Part shown: in pieces, positions 1 to 10,530 of the stretch
Layout: each line of letters starts with the position of its first letter
How positions within the stretch are numbered: position 1 is the stretch's first letter
Assembly (NCBI GenBank): GCA_018806985.1
Contig: JADANN010000260.1
Coordinates: forward strand, 232,493 to 296,492
From: Angiostrongylus vasorum
Taxonomy: Eukaryota; Nematoda; Chromadorea; Rhabditida; Metastrongylidae
Length of the DNA: 64,000 nt
Reading direction: 5' to 3'
Made by a program: the position numbers and the translations under genes
Notes under the pieces: model-generated
The model's database searches: none
Seen by the model: the letters and a program-made list of their open reading frames with translations, nothing else
What the model was told of the DNA's origin: nothing

Positions 1-550
1 CATTTCTCAATGTTTCGTGCAGGAATAACGTCTTGGGCATCATATCTTCCCTTTGGGGTTCTCATGAGGAATTCTGACCATCGAGTCCATGGTCTTCTAG
101 TCTTCCTGCTTTACGTCTAGCGTCCCGTTGCATTCAACTGCTAGTGGCTCGTGTCCACTGGTTTTATACGCATCATTTTTTTCCGGCGGACCTGGTTTTC
201 CACAATTTGGCGTGTAAAACGGCATCTTCGATTTCTGATCGCTGACTTAATCGAAGCTTCAGATTTCTTCCCTCACTTGATTGATACGGGAGACTTCTAA
301 CTTCATCCTTTCGCCTGCTCGCTTTTTAAAGATAAGTGAAATTTCATTCTACTTACGTAGCGACCGGGTTTCAGATGCACAGATGTTTAAGGCAGGGTGA
401 ATCATGAAGTCAAAACGTGGGCAAAGGTTGTTCGTTCTTTCTTCTCTTCACTACATCCTCGGTGCTGCTGAAAGTTTCTCAAATCACTCCTTTCCTCCTG
501 CTCAACTCTGGAGATAAGTAGTTCGTCATGTTGATTTCTCGACGTTGGGT

Positions 551-830
551 GCATGTGGCGCAGTGGTTGGAGACGCCACTCCGACGCACACGTGGAATCG
601 ATCCCCGCGCCCATGGCCCACCAAGCCTTCCATTCCTCCGGGGTCGGCAAATTTGTAGCAGACTTGTCTGGGAGGATAACAGCATTGCTTCGATACATCG
701 GTAAACCACCGCGAGTCATTGTAAAAGCCAGATATGCATTCAATCAATTCCAACGATACATAATGAAGTGGAGTGCATGGCGCATCCCTCAGGGATTGAT
801 GGACGCCGAGAGCTTTATCCTTTTATTTAT
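551..830 (+). mobile_element. tRNA-derived SINE, copy 1
   Basis: The copy begins with TGGCGCAGTGG at 556-566, an exact match to the tRNA polymerase III A-box consensus. A B-box-like GGAATCGATCC follows at 594-604. It ends in AGCTTTATCCTTTT. The same unit of about 270 bp recurs at eight other places here on both strands. It interrupts the RTE reading frame: the RTE motif YVYxG/REINM is split across it, so it inserted after the RTE copy. This box is not a functional tRNA because the cloverleaf is not maintained. Confidence 0.85.
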
Positions 831-1414
831 TTTATATAGACGTAAATGGAGCATTAGGAGATATTCGTTCCGTTTAGCATGAATGGGGGCACACATACCG
901 AATCCGTTCCTCATGGACACCGTTTTTGTTAAATTTAGTCGAAGACCAACCTTTCAACAGAGTTTATCAAAGCTGGCAAGCGTTCGTTTCGGTTGGCTAA
1001 CGTTTGGTGTTATAAGAGCGAGTCATCAACAAAGCGAAAATGGTGTAATTGCCGGTCATCGATTTTCACTGCCTTGTCGTCTAATTCCAATGGTCGCTTG
1101 ACGTTATCGAGGGTGGGCAAACAGTTTCGGCGTTATGATATCGCCTTGCACAGCCTCTCTTTTGACGTTGATTTTAGTATCGTTGTAGAATGCTGATATT
1201 TTGTTGGTGAAATCTTGACGTTGAAGTATCCAGTGGCGTTGACCTTAATTTATTTATGGTCTCTTCTGTAAAATTTCTTCAAGTACATATAGAATGCTCC
1301 CACTTCGTTTACTTCATAATTTGATGTCAGTGCTATGACGACGAAGATTGTCGAAGCCGGTATTGATCTATATATACTCAACTGTAAACGTCCAATTCCG
1401 GTGGTTAGTTGGTG

Positions 1415-1805
1415 GAACCTTCCAACGGTTTACGGCCTCATGGTGGCTGGCAGCTGTTCCTAGGTGTTGGGCTGCGATGTGCAGTAGGAGGATCAATTTC
1501 CTCGTGAGATCTCCAAAGCTGAGAAGGAGTCCGGCCTTCCCACTGGGAAGCCTAGCTAAAAGTAAACCAAGGAGTTACCAGGAGTTACCACCGTCCTGGT
1601 ATCAAACTATTCGCATGGTGGAAAATCTCCCTCTTATCCACAAGAACTGCCACTGTCTGTGGTGGTGACGACCTGGGGCAGACGTTGGCCTGACCGACCT
1701 CGGTCCAGGGAACCGAACTGGCTGAACCAGCAATACTCCCATAAAATGGAGATTACGCTGGGACCCGCATAACGAGCTCGGATGCGCTATCCAAATATCC
1801 AAGTT
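1415..1805 (+). mobile_element. Family C short element, copy 1
   Basis: A repeat of about 390 bp, oriented here by its conserved start (CCAACGGTTTACGGCCTCAT) and its tail of short direct repeats of the type ATCCAAGT. It splits the endonuclease of the surrounding RTE copy: VLVNTSLATNI lies on one side and QLTTGIGRLQL on the other. Eight related copies occur in the window. No protein is encoded in a conserved frame. The simple-repeat tail is typical of RTE-mobilised SINE-like elements, so that is the inferred class. Confidence 0.75.
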
Positions 1806-2350
1806 GATGGAATTAAAAAGATGTTCGTGGCCAAACTCGTATTAACGAGAACGCCGTAGCCGCCTACTCCTCTACTGTAACGTGTTCCGAGGAACAGTTC
1901 TTCTCCGGTTTTGTGAGGTGTCATTGAACAGGTTACGTCTTTTCGTCTGGGCCAGTTCGATGATGTCGCATCGTATCCTTCCTTCCTGTATGATAAAGTC
2001 TTGTGTTCTATCGATAGCTTAAGTACAACTGTAGTTGCATATCGTCACTGTAGTCTTTCGCCATTTAGGCAGCACAGAATTGGCCTTAGATATCCGCATC
2101 CTGTCCATACTCTTCCTACCCTATGCCGCCGTATCGTGGCTCTTTCGGCGTCGGAGTAATGCGGAGGACATGAGAAACGAGGACTTTTACTTTGTTTGGC
2201 ATTTGATGCCAGCATATCGTTTGCTGACCTGAAAATGTAGGGGTTGTACCCAGCAATAGCTTCCTAGTCTTTGACAGAATAATGGAATGTTACTTGTTGG
2301 TGGCGACTCCTGACTGCCTCCTATGTACCACCCAGCGACTTGACTGTGTG

Positions 2351-2722
2351 ATCTTAACCTTTTTACTTACTGTCTACTATAATTTTTAACGGCAGGGTAT
2401 TATGTGAAATAGAACTAATATGATGCTGAGATATTTGCAAAACTTCGGACTGCGGTGGGGAACGAACGCGCTATTGTCCTTTCCGGGGAGTAACGCGTTC
2501 ACCACCACACCATGCGGGTACTTCGTTTCGCATGTCTCTCAGCTAGTTCTATCGATCACTGCCATGAGGAATCACTCTTCAACGGGATTGATCTTTGCAG
2601 CCTAAATCGGCATTGAACCCCATTAAGCAGAGTTTTGCAAAAATATCAGCATTATAGAAGTTATATTTCGTAACATATCTTGCCATTAAAAAGAATAGGC
2701 AGTAAATAAAAAGGTTAAGATT
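2351..2722. mobile_element. Fold-back MITE (Family B), copy 1
   Basis: The ends are inverted copies: the left starts ATCTTAACCTTTTTACTTAC and the right ends with the reverse complement of a near match (GCAGTAAATAAAAAGGTTAA). Each arm carries GCTGAGATATTTGCAAAAC. The middle holds short GC-rich blocks such as GAACGCGCTATTG that also recur inverted. Any open frame across it is a by-product of the inverted structure. Related copies lie at 2.72, 6.6, 8.44, 32.1 and 36.4 kb. Confidence 0.75.
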
Positions 2723-2968
2723 GTGATTATAACTATAGCCTCAGCTTAACTCGATTACATGCCGGTTTGCGCTCCCCAGATCAGTCCCGTTGGCGGGTGA
2801 TTGCTGATCGGGCCTTTCGATAGGACTAGCTGAGAGACATGCGAAACGAAGTACCCGCATGGTGTGGTGGTGAACGCGTTACTCCCCGGAAAGGACAATA
2901 GCGCGTTCGTTCCCCACCGCAGGCACCTGCGGTCCGGAGTTTTGCAGATATCTCAGCATCGTCTTAGT
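2723..2968 (-). mobile_element. Fold-back MITE (Family B), partial copy 2
   Basis: This is a partial Family B element directly abutting copy 1 and in inverted orientation to its left half. It shares the blocks CTCAGCTAGT, AACGCGTT, CCCCGGAAAGGACAATAGCG and the arm GCAGATATCTCAGCATCG. Together the two copies make a larger imperfect palindrome between about 2.40 and 2.97 kb. Confidence 0.65.
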
Positions 2969-4129
2969 TGATTGTGTGATGTTTTCCGAAGTGGCACGTA
3001 GAACAAAACCCCCATAAACTACGACACACCCATCCCCTCGTCCTTGAATGAACGCAGAATTTTGTATGTCAAATTGACAAGTGAAAACAAGGAGTCCTTT
3101 TGCTGGGGCAACCTGCATCTCAGAGAAGCATAAGATCGCTTTTAGTTTGCGATTAAACAGTTATCTGCCAGCTTCATAGGCACTAACGACCAACCAGTGA
3201 TATATCTTTCTGTCAAAGAGTTCCGTTTTTTTTTCTCCATATTTTAACCTGTTCGCGACCGCCTTTCAGTGGAGTGCAATCGGAGTACGCATTGAAATGA
3301 GAAAAGGTACGGTCCATGAGACCGCGCAGAGGCATCACGCATTGGTTTCTTGCGATTATGGCTCTTTCGGTCCCCTTCACATTTTTCGTTTCTCCCTAAC
3401 TTCTATGTTCTCGCTGTGTTCTTCTATGTGTATTCCCATGTTTTGGAGACCTCATGTGCCCAATCGAACTTTGCGTGTTGGAGAGAAATTCGTCCATTTG
3501 TATTGTAGTTGAAGTGTATTTTTGTATGTTTTCATGTTTTTCGTATCCACCAAGTTCCATTCCGCCGTCCGAAGCCGCTTTTTGCAAGTATGATTGCGAA
3601 TATCTATCCATGCACCACGACCTCTACAAAATCTGTGATCGACAAGCCATCGTTTCAGGGTGGCGAAGGTGTTTATGATAAGAACGTTATGTGATTACGT
3701 GTAGATATTGAAAGAGAAACAATTTTGATGGAAGTTGTACATTAAATATTGTTACAATACAAAGGTTCTACCGTTTCTAAACCGCGGCCATTTTCGCGTG
3801 GCTGGTCCATATTGAAATCGATGCGCACGTTCGTCGAAGATTTTACGCAGTAATTAAGATTGTACTTCTGTTGTTGAATCGAGCGTGTTAGCAGCTTTAA
3901 TAAGCACAAGAATATGGTGGGAATGTCTATATGCCTAGTTCAAAGCGTCTTTTAACTTCATTTTCTAGAGCCACTTTGGAAATAATTAATGACCTCAAGC
4001 CTCAAAATTTGTAGCTCCCACGATTCTCTCCCTATGAAGAGATTTTTTATCACTGGTTATATTTCAGAGCATAGAAGATATACATGCTCCCGTGTCGGAC
4101 CAACGAACTCCGGTCGAAGTCTTGCGTGT

Positions 4130-4770
4130 CACTAAAGGTTGACTATCTGAATGTGGATCGTAACGTGAGTTGAAATAACAACAGCAATGGCAACGTCATC
4201 CTGCCTCAAACCTTTCAAAAACAGCTCGTTTTCGTTTTTAGAATATTAAGATGTAGAGGAGTGTGTTTACTTAATGTACTGATACTTTAGAATGATATTT
4301 CTTCGGACCATGGCCTTTATTTCATGTGAAATAAAGTTTTATAATTTTATATGGTAGTGTGTAACGGACATGGTTTCTCTCGAGCTTATCTCGTTATCGA
4401 TTACGGAGGTGAAGTGGTAATTAACCTTCATTGTTCACAATTACTGTTTTTATCTTCGTAAGTTGTTTCGTCAAGTAATGCGACGAAGAGATTTACCAGA
4501 TGCAGTGCTGCAGTTCAAAGTTCGGTTTGTTCTCCAGGTAGACCTATCAAGGTGTATTGTTCTTGAAGGTTAAGTAGCTCCGCTGTGTGGTGGTCCATCT
4601 TTGTGTAAATTCCGTAGTACCTCGAGGATAGCATCTTGATCAGGGGCAATGTAGTTGAGTCAGAAGAAGTGATGATTTGCCTGTAACCCATTCTTCAAGA
4701 AGATTAAGGAATAGGAAAAGAATTCATTTTATTCCATTGTCAACATCATGACAATGTGTTGCTATTAGTG
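4130..4770. repeat. Near-identical duplicated block (partner at 13322-13960)
   Basis: Over about 640 bases this block differs from 13322-13960 at only a few positions and small indels. It contains a perfect inverted repeat, TTTATTTCATGTGAAATAAA, at about 4317-4336. No reading frame of note is present on either strand. Its similarity is well above that of the flanking paralogous DNA. Confidence 0.8.
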
Positions 4771-4989
4771 GACAACCAAACAAGACAAACTCATGAGGGC
4801 TGCTTCCCTTTTCTTTAAGTAATCATGTCGGCCATATTTATAAACGTACTATATGGAATGGAACCTCTCGAATTTTGGCAAAGGTTTCTCGCCATCTCCT
4901 GTCCACCAGACACGTGCAAATATCTTTCCATTATGCACAAACTCCATTGTGCCATGCCACAATGATTGCTTATAGTCGGCTTTACTACT

Positions 4990-5325
4990 GAATGATGGGA
5001 AGGGTTCTTTCCATCATGCGGCTGTACTGAGTGCTTGCATGAAGAAAACGACGATCAGATCCAGTGCAGAACTGTGGAACTTTGGATGTATGAAAAAAGC
5101 AACATCTTTTTTCGCGGATATGATCGATTGGGAACTCCCATGTATAATTGGGATTTCTTCTCTTCTGGGAAAGGTAATGTCCATGGAAGATGAGTACTGT
5201 GGGCATGAACATCCATATGGATAGTTGCCATTGTTATTTCGACTTCCTGTAGATGATTTCCCTTCTGAGCGTTCGTTTTCGCTGACTCGTCTTGATATGT
5301 CGCACTTAATTCGTTTTGTAATTTG
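4990..5325 (-). mobile_element. RTE retrotransposon fragment, second family (endonuclease)
   Basis: On the minus strand, shifting between frames, the translation reads like the end of an RTE apurinic-type endonuclease: LIFHGHYLSQKRRNPNYTWEF, then IDHI, then VPQFCTGSDRRFLHA. These match the family pattern of FHGNS, TWESP, EIDHI and a GSDHRLLRA motif. Frameshifts and lost residues show it is a relic. The partner copy at 14.2-14.5 kb is degraded differently, which supports the reading. Confidence 0.75.
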
Positions 5326-5364
5326 CACAGCTCAGTAAGTTATAAATTTGCACAGCTCAGTAAT
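5321..5364 (+). repeat. Short tandem duplication
   Basis: AATTTGCACAGCTCAGTAA occurs at about 5321-5339 and again at about 5345-5363, separated by a few bases. The second copy supplies the CAG that may act as a splice acceptor for the following exon. Confidence 0.8.
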
Positions 5365-6169
5365 AACGTGGCAGACCTTGATTTTAGCACGGTTGTTAAG
5401 TCGTCTGTATCTCGCGGAAACAAATTGATAGGTAAGTTGACGTGTCTTCCAAACGGACGAAAGTGCATCTGTCACTCTGTGAGCTTTAATTTTTATTTAG
5501 CTCTACTTTAGGAATGACGGAAATTTCTAAGAAAGTCTCACTGACTCACGCAATCTCTTCAATGGAAAAAATATCCCCCGCAAGCGTACATGTTTTATCC
5601 TCGTTCATTCTTTTTGCCAGCTCATTATGAGGATCTTAAGTTAAGCATCTACAACACCTTTTTACATTTTTCAGACATGAATGGTGTGTTCTCAATATAA
5701 GCGTATAGGGGAATACTTTTTTATTTACTGGGTTTGCAGTGAGTTTTTGTATGGAAACCTTTAAGCCTAAAGTGATTCTTCCGATAGTTTTCAAACTAAT
5801 AGTTCCATGTCGTTGGGTCGCTAAACTTTGTTATCAAGAAACCTTTTTGAAATCTATCCAGTCATTCTTAGACCTACTGGAAAGAGACGTTACTACGCCA
5901 TAAGGAGCAAGGCCGAGACAAGGAGCCATATTTTACCGTTAAGCCTAATGAAGGTACGGGTCGTTTCCATTTTTATACGGTAGTCGTTAACTTAGTGACC
6001 AATTCTTCACTGAAATTTACTTCTTCGTTTGATATTGTGTTGTTATTTTTGCGATTCAGATTTTATCAATGGTGTTGAGGAAGTCTGTTTAGGAGCACAG
6101 GGTACCGGGATTTACCTAATTAAAGATCTAAGTCAGATTAAAGATCCAATGATGAAACAACTCGTACAG
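5361..6169 (+). CDS. Unassigned exon pair (possible gene fragment)
   Basis: Two open segments can be joined in phase. Exon one is about 5361-5431, entered after GCACAGCTCAG and leaving at ATAG|GTAAGT in phase 1. Exon two is 6060-6169, entered after TTGCGATTCAG and leaving at GTACAG|GTAAGT in phase 0. The joined product contains DLDFSTVVKSSVSRG and then FINGVEEVCLGAQGTGIYL, with IKDLSQIKDPMMKQLVQ at the end. I do not recognise a family. No convincing first or last exon was found; DNA after 6.6 kb is repeat. It may be a decayed fragment. Matching phase and two good donors are the only support. Confidence 0.35.
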
Positions 6170-6599
6170 GTAAGTACAGTTTCTTCTCTAGAAATCACTG
6201 TATCATTTCTGATCTACAAACATTTATGAGTTTCTCTGTGATTGATGTTGCGTTATTCCTAGAAGGACTGGATTTAGTGCATTAAATTGGGCTAACGAGT
6301 ATAGAGATAAATTAAAGAAATGAATTAATTTGAGGAACATGAAATATAAGAGGAAGCCACAACAAATCAACAGTGAAGCGTTGTGGATGGTATTGTTTTG
6401 TTGCGCTCACGCTCTGTGCATATCAGAGTTAGGAAATCAACATGGTGACTTTGATGCAGTTCTGCACAAGATGAAGAGAGCAGCGTTGAGAGCTTGGAAC
6501 CTCATTATGTGTGTATTCAAGAGGACAAGGATTATCTAGATCCCTCCCAACAATGTAGAGTCGATTTTTCCTTCTCTAAAATACACCTTTATCTCAGGC

Positions 6600-6800
6600 A
6601 GTGTTTTACCTTAACGGTGCCGTCAGCAATCACCCGTCAGCGGGACTAATCTGGGAAGGAAAGGTCGACAATGAGCCCGGCTAAGTTGAGGCTATAGTCG
6701 AAATCACAATGTTTAACTCTTCTGCTACCTACTATTATTCACGGCGGTTATTATGTGAATTACAACCACAATGATGCTAAGATTCACGAAGGTGACTCAC
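6600..6800. mobile_element. Fold-back MITE (Family B), partial copy 3
   Basis: The segment contains the family blocks CAGCAATCACCCGTCAGCGG, GAGGCTATAGT and the terminal arm ACAACCACAATGATGCTAAG. One arm is missing or eroded. Confidence 0.6.
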
Positions 6801-7535
6801 AACAAATTCTGTCCCATGAAACCTTTTTCGAATACTGTGTTTAATCGAAAAGCAAAGGCATCTTTGTCTACACAGTTTCTAATCTTCTACCGAAAACTAT
6901 GAAATCTGGTGTTTCTAGTAGTCGATCACATTTCGTTCGATGCCTGAAATCGAACAACGACCATCATCCGTCCAGGGTCGAGAAGACATCGCTGGCGCTT
7001 AAATTAGATGCTTTCTCTGTCCTGCAGACGCTCAGTTTCTGGGAACTAGGATCTCCATAACGAATTGCATTCGAGCGATTGACACAGAGGTATTTTAATG
7101 TTGCGATGATCCGTCGACGAAAAATGAATCGATTGGCCAAATAGTGGGTTTTTCAGGCAAATCGCTCATACGCCTCTTCTTCGTCATGTGGTTGGATACG
7201 TCGTTGAATCTTAAATTAATATCATAAGAGTTTATCTGATCTGATCATATCTGAGTTTATGGCTGAATCTTAACGATTACCGCGACCTATCGTCTATCAT
7301 TTTGGCATCCTGTTTTGTCTACTTGTTCATCCCTTCGCTTGGTTAACTTTGTGTGCATCGTAGCCTTGATTTTTTTTTCCAGAAACAAAACCAATTCTTA
7401 ACAAAACTCCTGTAATTCGAACATTTCTCTATGCCGTTTACGATCTTCACCAATCGCTTTCAGGAAGAACAAAGTTGAATCAAACACGTTCCCATTTCAA
7501 CATTTTCTTTGTAAGAAAATGTTTAACACTTTCTC
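6800..7535. other. No gene seen
   Basis: No open frame with splice-site support, no recognised repeat and no RNA gene was seen here on either strand. Confidence 0.5.
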
Positions 7536-7540
7536 CTCCT

Positions 7541-7542
7541 TC

Positions 7543-7590
<48 letters not shown>

Positions 7591-7603
7591 TCTCTCCCTC
7601 TCT
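7541..7603 (+). repeat. (TC)n microsatellite
   Basis: An almost pure CT/TC run with a few CCC interruptions. The serine/leucine-rich open frame across it is low-complexity. Confidence 0.95.
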
Positions 7604-7779
7604 TATCGTTTTTACAGCCATGTCGAATTCGATTAATTAAAACTCACTCAACAGCTGGAACGCTCAGTTTCTTGTCGCGAGAAAGCAAGGAGAGGAGTAG
7701 TGCTTTCCAAACCACTAAATATTACCCAAAGGTGGACACAAATAAGTGAAATCTTATTGCATTCGAATTGGTACTACCA

Positions 7780-8110
7780 GAAAACTAAAGAGTGTTTATT
7801 ACCCAAAAAAATAGTGGGTATTATCTTAGAGTGGTTAGTGATGCCGTCGATGAAGAAACAAAAGGCGCTAGTTCGATCTCCAGCCAACATTCTCCACCGA
7901 TCCACGTGAGAACGCCTTAGCACAGCTATCTCCAAGAGTGCAAGAAGAATCGACTCGACCAGCATTCTACGACATTCATGAAGAAGAACGGAATCCTCTA
8001 GCAACAACTGAAACAATACGCGAGACCTTCGAAGACAGTTGAGGACGATAAATGAGAGGGAAAACGAATCGAAGGCGAGAAGTGTTGGGATCCGCACAGT
8101 GCATGTGATG
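7780..8110. repeat. Dispersed repeat E, copy 1
   Basis: This segment aligns with 51.43-51.77 kb. Shared blocks include AAGAATCGACT, ACCAGCATT, ACATTCATGAAGAAGA and GATTCGCACA/GATCCGCACA. No conserved reading frame was found in the pair. The element class is unknown. Confidence 0.6.
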
Positions 8111-8439
8111 GGTCATCTAAAATGTGATAAAGCGAAGTCATCATGCAATAGTGTCACGTCACTAACTTCTAGCTTCACACGTTTTTTCCTTTTATCACAA
8201 GGATCACAAGGGAGGGGTTGATCTCGATTTTTTTTCTTTTCTTTTCACTTGCCTCTACCATTTGACATCTGAAATTGTTTTTTTTTTTCAGAAGCAGAGA
8301 TGAATCCTCGTTGACCTTCTTGATGGGCGATGCACCAAGTTTTTGAATGATATTCGGATTGGTGATCCTTGACGAATTTTTTTTTGACTTCCGCTTTTGC
8401 ATTTCATTCATGGGGATGTCGTATAACGTCTCAAAGTAT

Positions 8440-8820
8440 CAACTATGTGACATACAACCACAACGATGCTGAGATATTTGCAGAGCTCCGGACCGCGGGT
8501 GTCTGCGGTGGGGAAGAACGCGCTATTGCACCTTCCGGGGGCTAACGCGCTCACCAGCACACCAAACGGGTCCTTCGTTTCGCCTGTCTCTCAGCTAGTT
8601 CCATCGATCTCGGCCATCCGCAGTCACCCGTCAGTGGGATTGATCTGGGGAGCCCAAATCGCGTTACTCCCCGGAGGGGGCAATAGCGCGTTCGTTCCCC
8701 ACCGCGGGCACCCGCGGTCTGGAGTTTTGCAAATATCTCACCATCGTGGTGGTTATATTTCGCATAATAGCTTGCCGTGGAAATTGTAGAGGCAGAAAAT
8801 GAAAAGTTAGCATTATCAAC
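8440..8820. mobile_element. Fold-back MITE (Family B), best-preserved copy 4
   Basis: Left arm: ACAACCACAACGATGCTGAG, then the blocks CCGCGGGTGTCTGCGGTGGG and GAACGCGCTATTG. The right arm is their inverse: CAATAGCGCGTTCGTTCCCC, CGCGGGCACCCGCGG, then AAATATCTCACCATCGTGGT. The arms are about 100 bp each. The long minus-strand open frame over 8551-9048 is a product of this palindrome and is not called as a gene. Confidence 0.8.
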
Positions 8821-10080
8821 TACGTGTTTCTGCATGATCAGCTTGCCGATCAACTGCAGGCGACTCCCGAAGGAATCCAACGGCGTGAGCCCGGCGTCAT
8901 TCGGAAGACGATGCGTCTGTAGATGGAGCAAAAGGGATATCTTAGTAAGCGCAGTGCCGTTGTTCTGATTCAGGCTGGAGTTCGAGTTTGGAAGGTGGAA
9001 AAATCTTGTCTTGATTTGGATCCGCTGTATCAATACGGTTATATCCACATGATTGGAAACTTATGAGAGGTAGAACAATGCTTCAGCATGTGCATCGACT
9101 CATGAATTTGTCAGCAGAGGAATTTTCTCAAAATTATGGCAACACCTGCGAAACTTTGTTGAAATTAAATTTTCGAGTTTGCTTGCTGAAACGTAAGCTT
9201 GACATCTCTGTGACAACTAGACATTCGTTGATTTCAAATCACTTTTAAAGACCATGTCTGGTCATAGGTATAGCCTTGTATCCACTATAACATGGCATTT
9301 CTTTGGTGCTTGCAGTTCCAAGGGCGACGATTTTTTATTTCGTCCATTTTTTATTTCTCAATCTTCTTCCTAGTCTCAGGAAAGAATCTTATATGATTCG
9401 AGCAGATGTTGAAGAAACTGAGCAGCGAAATGAAACGGAACCATCACCTCAGTGTACACCATGAAGTGCTCATGAGCGATTGTTCCAAGAAGGTAATTAC
9501 TATGCTCCATTATTACGTTTGCTATTATACTATTGTACGTTAGTGTTCCGTTTCTGAGGAGAGCTGGGGTTGTTAGTGGCAAGATTTATACAGTACTACC
9601 CCAGAGCCTGGAGCTCACATTAACACGCAAAGTACTTATCAAAACACATTAATAACCCCAGCAGAAAAACTCAATATCTGGATTTCAGTCGCATAATAGA
9701 CAGCTTCTTTTATGCTCGCACCGTTTTCTTCTTCATATGCCTCTCAGTTATTTGATGAAGACCAGTCCTACACGGGTTATGAATGTGTGTGGTTCAGGTC
9801 AATGAATCATCCAGAAATGTGGAACAAGACCACTCCTAATAATGAGGCTACGGTTCATCTTCGAGTTTTTTGAATTCATCTAAAACGACTCTAAAGTTTT
9901 GTGCACTGATCCTGGTATCCATGAGCGCGGATTTTGACTTATACTTCAAAATATTCTCTGTTGTGTCTTTTGGCTCCCATGAGTGCCCCCGTAAAGTGTT
10001 TTGTTTTTACTTCAGTTTAAAAAAAAACCTTTAAAGGACATTAGACGGAAGTTTTTCATGTAGGACTGTCCATTTTTGCA
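8820..10080. other. No supported gene; possible short exon remnants
   Basis: The stretch includes a plus-strand open piece after CTTCTTCCTAG at about 9376 that stops within 30 codons. Nothing here joins in phase to a neighbour, and no repeat family was recognised. Confidence 0.4.
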
Positions 10081-10081
10081 G

Positions 10082-10281
10082 AGGAGTATAAAATATCCGT
10101 GTTAAAAGTGTTGAAGCGTCCCGGCAAAAATCCAGAAGTGAACCTCAGGAAGGAGTGTTTTGTCATCACGCACGACGTGGCCTCACACTTCAGGCTGATT
10201 TTTTGCCCTGAGCCAGAAACATTCCTCACCCATTTTGGACTGTGTGCGGCTGGTCTTCTTCAGGAAGTGGAAGACTTATAA
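10082..10281 (+). CDS. Unassigned terminal-exon-like open frame
   Basis: After CATTTTTGCAG at 10071-10081 the plus strand is open for 66 codons to TAA at 10279-10281. The sequence is balanced in composition, with segments such as KNPEVNLRKECFVITHDVAS, HFRLIFCPEPETFLTHFGL and a C-terminal LLQEVEDL. It could be the last exon of a gene whose upstream exons were not found, or an exon relic. No family is recognised, and no upstream donor in matching phase was identified. Confidence 0.3.
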
Positions 10282-10384
10282 GGAGCAGAACCGTGAGTGT
10301 TTAAAAGAAGGTGTTCACTATGATGATGAGATTTAGGTATTGAGTCATTTTTTTGGGATCATTAAAGGCCACGGTTGAGTGCAT

Positions 10385-10530
10385 AGGGTGTCAGTTTGAG
10401 TTTTATAGGCTCTGAAGAAGGAGAAACTGCCAGAACAGCAGATTACCGAACAACTCTTCTTGTTAACAACCTCGTGTGTGGTCAAGAGGAAAGCCTTGAT
10501 TTATGCAACAATGCCGAGATTAACAGAAAA
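10385..10530 (+). repeat. Family D arm fragment
   Basis: The segment has the family core GGCTCTGAAGAAGGAGAAACTGCC followed by AACAACCTCG. It resembles the right arm of the inverted structure at 43.69-43.84 kb. The other arm was not seen nearby. Confidence 0.55.

Larger units (their letters stand above)
1..2036 (-). mobile_element. Decayed RTE-type non-LTR retrotransposon (family 1)
   Basis: Read on the minus strand, short stretches match the RTE endonuclease-reverse transcriptase polyprotein in order. Around 1900-1990 is the endonuclease motif TGEELFLGTRYSRGVGG. Around 1210-1400 it continues with GAFYMYLKKFYRRDH. Near 1020-1080 is a polymerase catalytic region, QLHHFRFVDDS, where functional elements have F-A-D-D. 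Near 900-960 is LNLTKTVSMRNG, near 500-545 is REINMTNYLSPELSRR, and degenerate C-terminal sequence runs to base 1. Frames shift repeatedly and stops are frequent, so it is dead. Part of the endonuclease-RT junction is missing near 1200. A SINE (about 551-830) and a Family C element (about 1415-1805) are inserted in it. The 3' end lies at or beyond the window start. Confidence 0.88.
2040..5330 (-). repeat. Dispersed repeat block A, related to 12.1-14.5 kb
   Basis: This interval aligns collinearly in patches with 12.08-14.52 kb. Shared blocks include 2110-2340 with 12200-12410, 2985-3240 with 12425-12700, 3777-4780 with 12919-13970, and 4990-5320 with 14230-14510. The segment about 4130-4760 is nearly identical to its partner, while flanks are visibly more diverged. 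The high-coordinate end encodes RTE endonuclease on the minus strand. It is also interrupted by fold-back elements at 2.35-2.97 kb. Confidence 0.75.

Noticed and set aside
556..604. Possible tRNA gene (A box and B-box-like block)
   Set aside because: The same unit is repeated about nine times with an unrelated 200-bp body, and no cloverleaf or acceptor stem can be drawn; it is a SINE head.
1..2036. Functional reverse transcriptase gene
   Set aside because: Catalytic motif altered, repeated frameshifts and stops, two insertions.
7519..7749. Serine/leucine-rich open frame
   Set aside because: It is the translation of a TC microsatellite.
8551..9048. 165-codon minus-strand open frame
   Set aside because: Most of it is the GC-rich palindrome of a Family B element.
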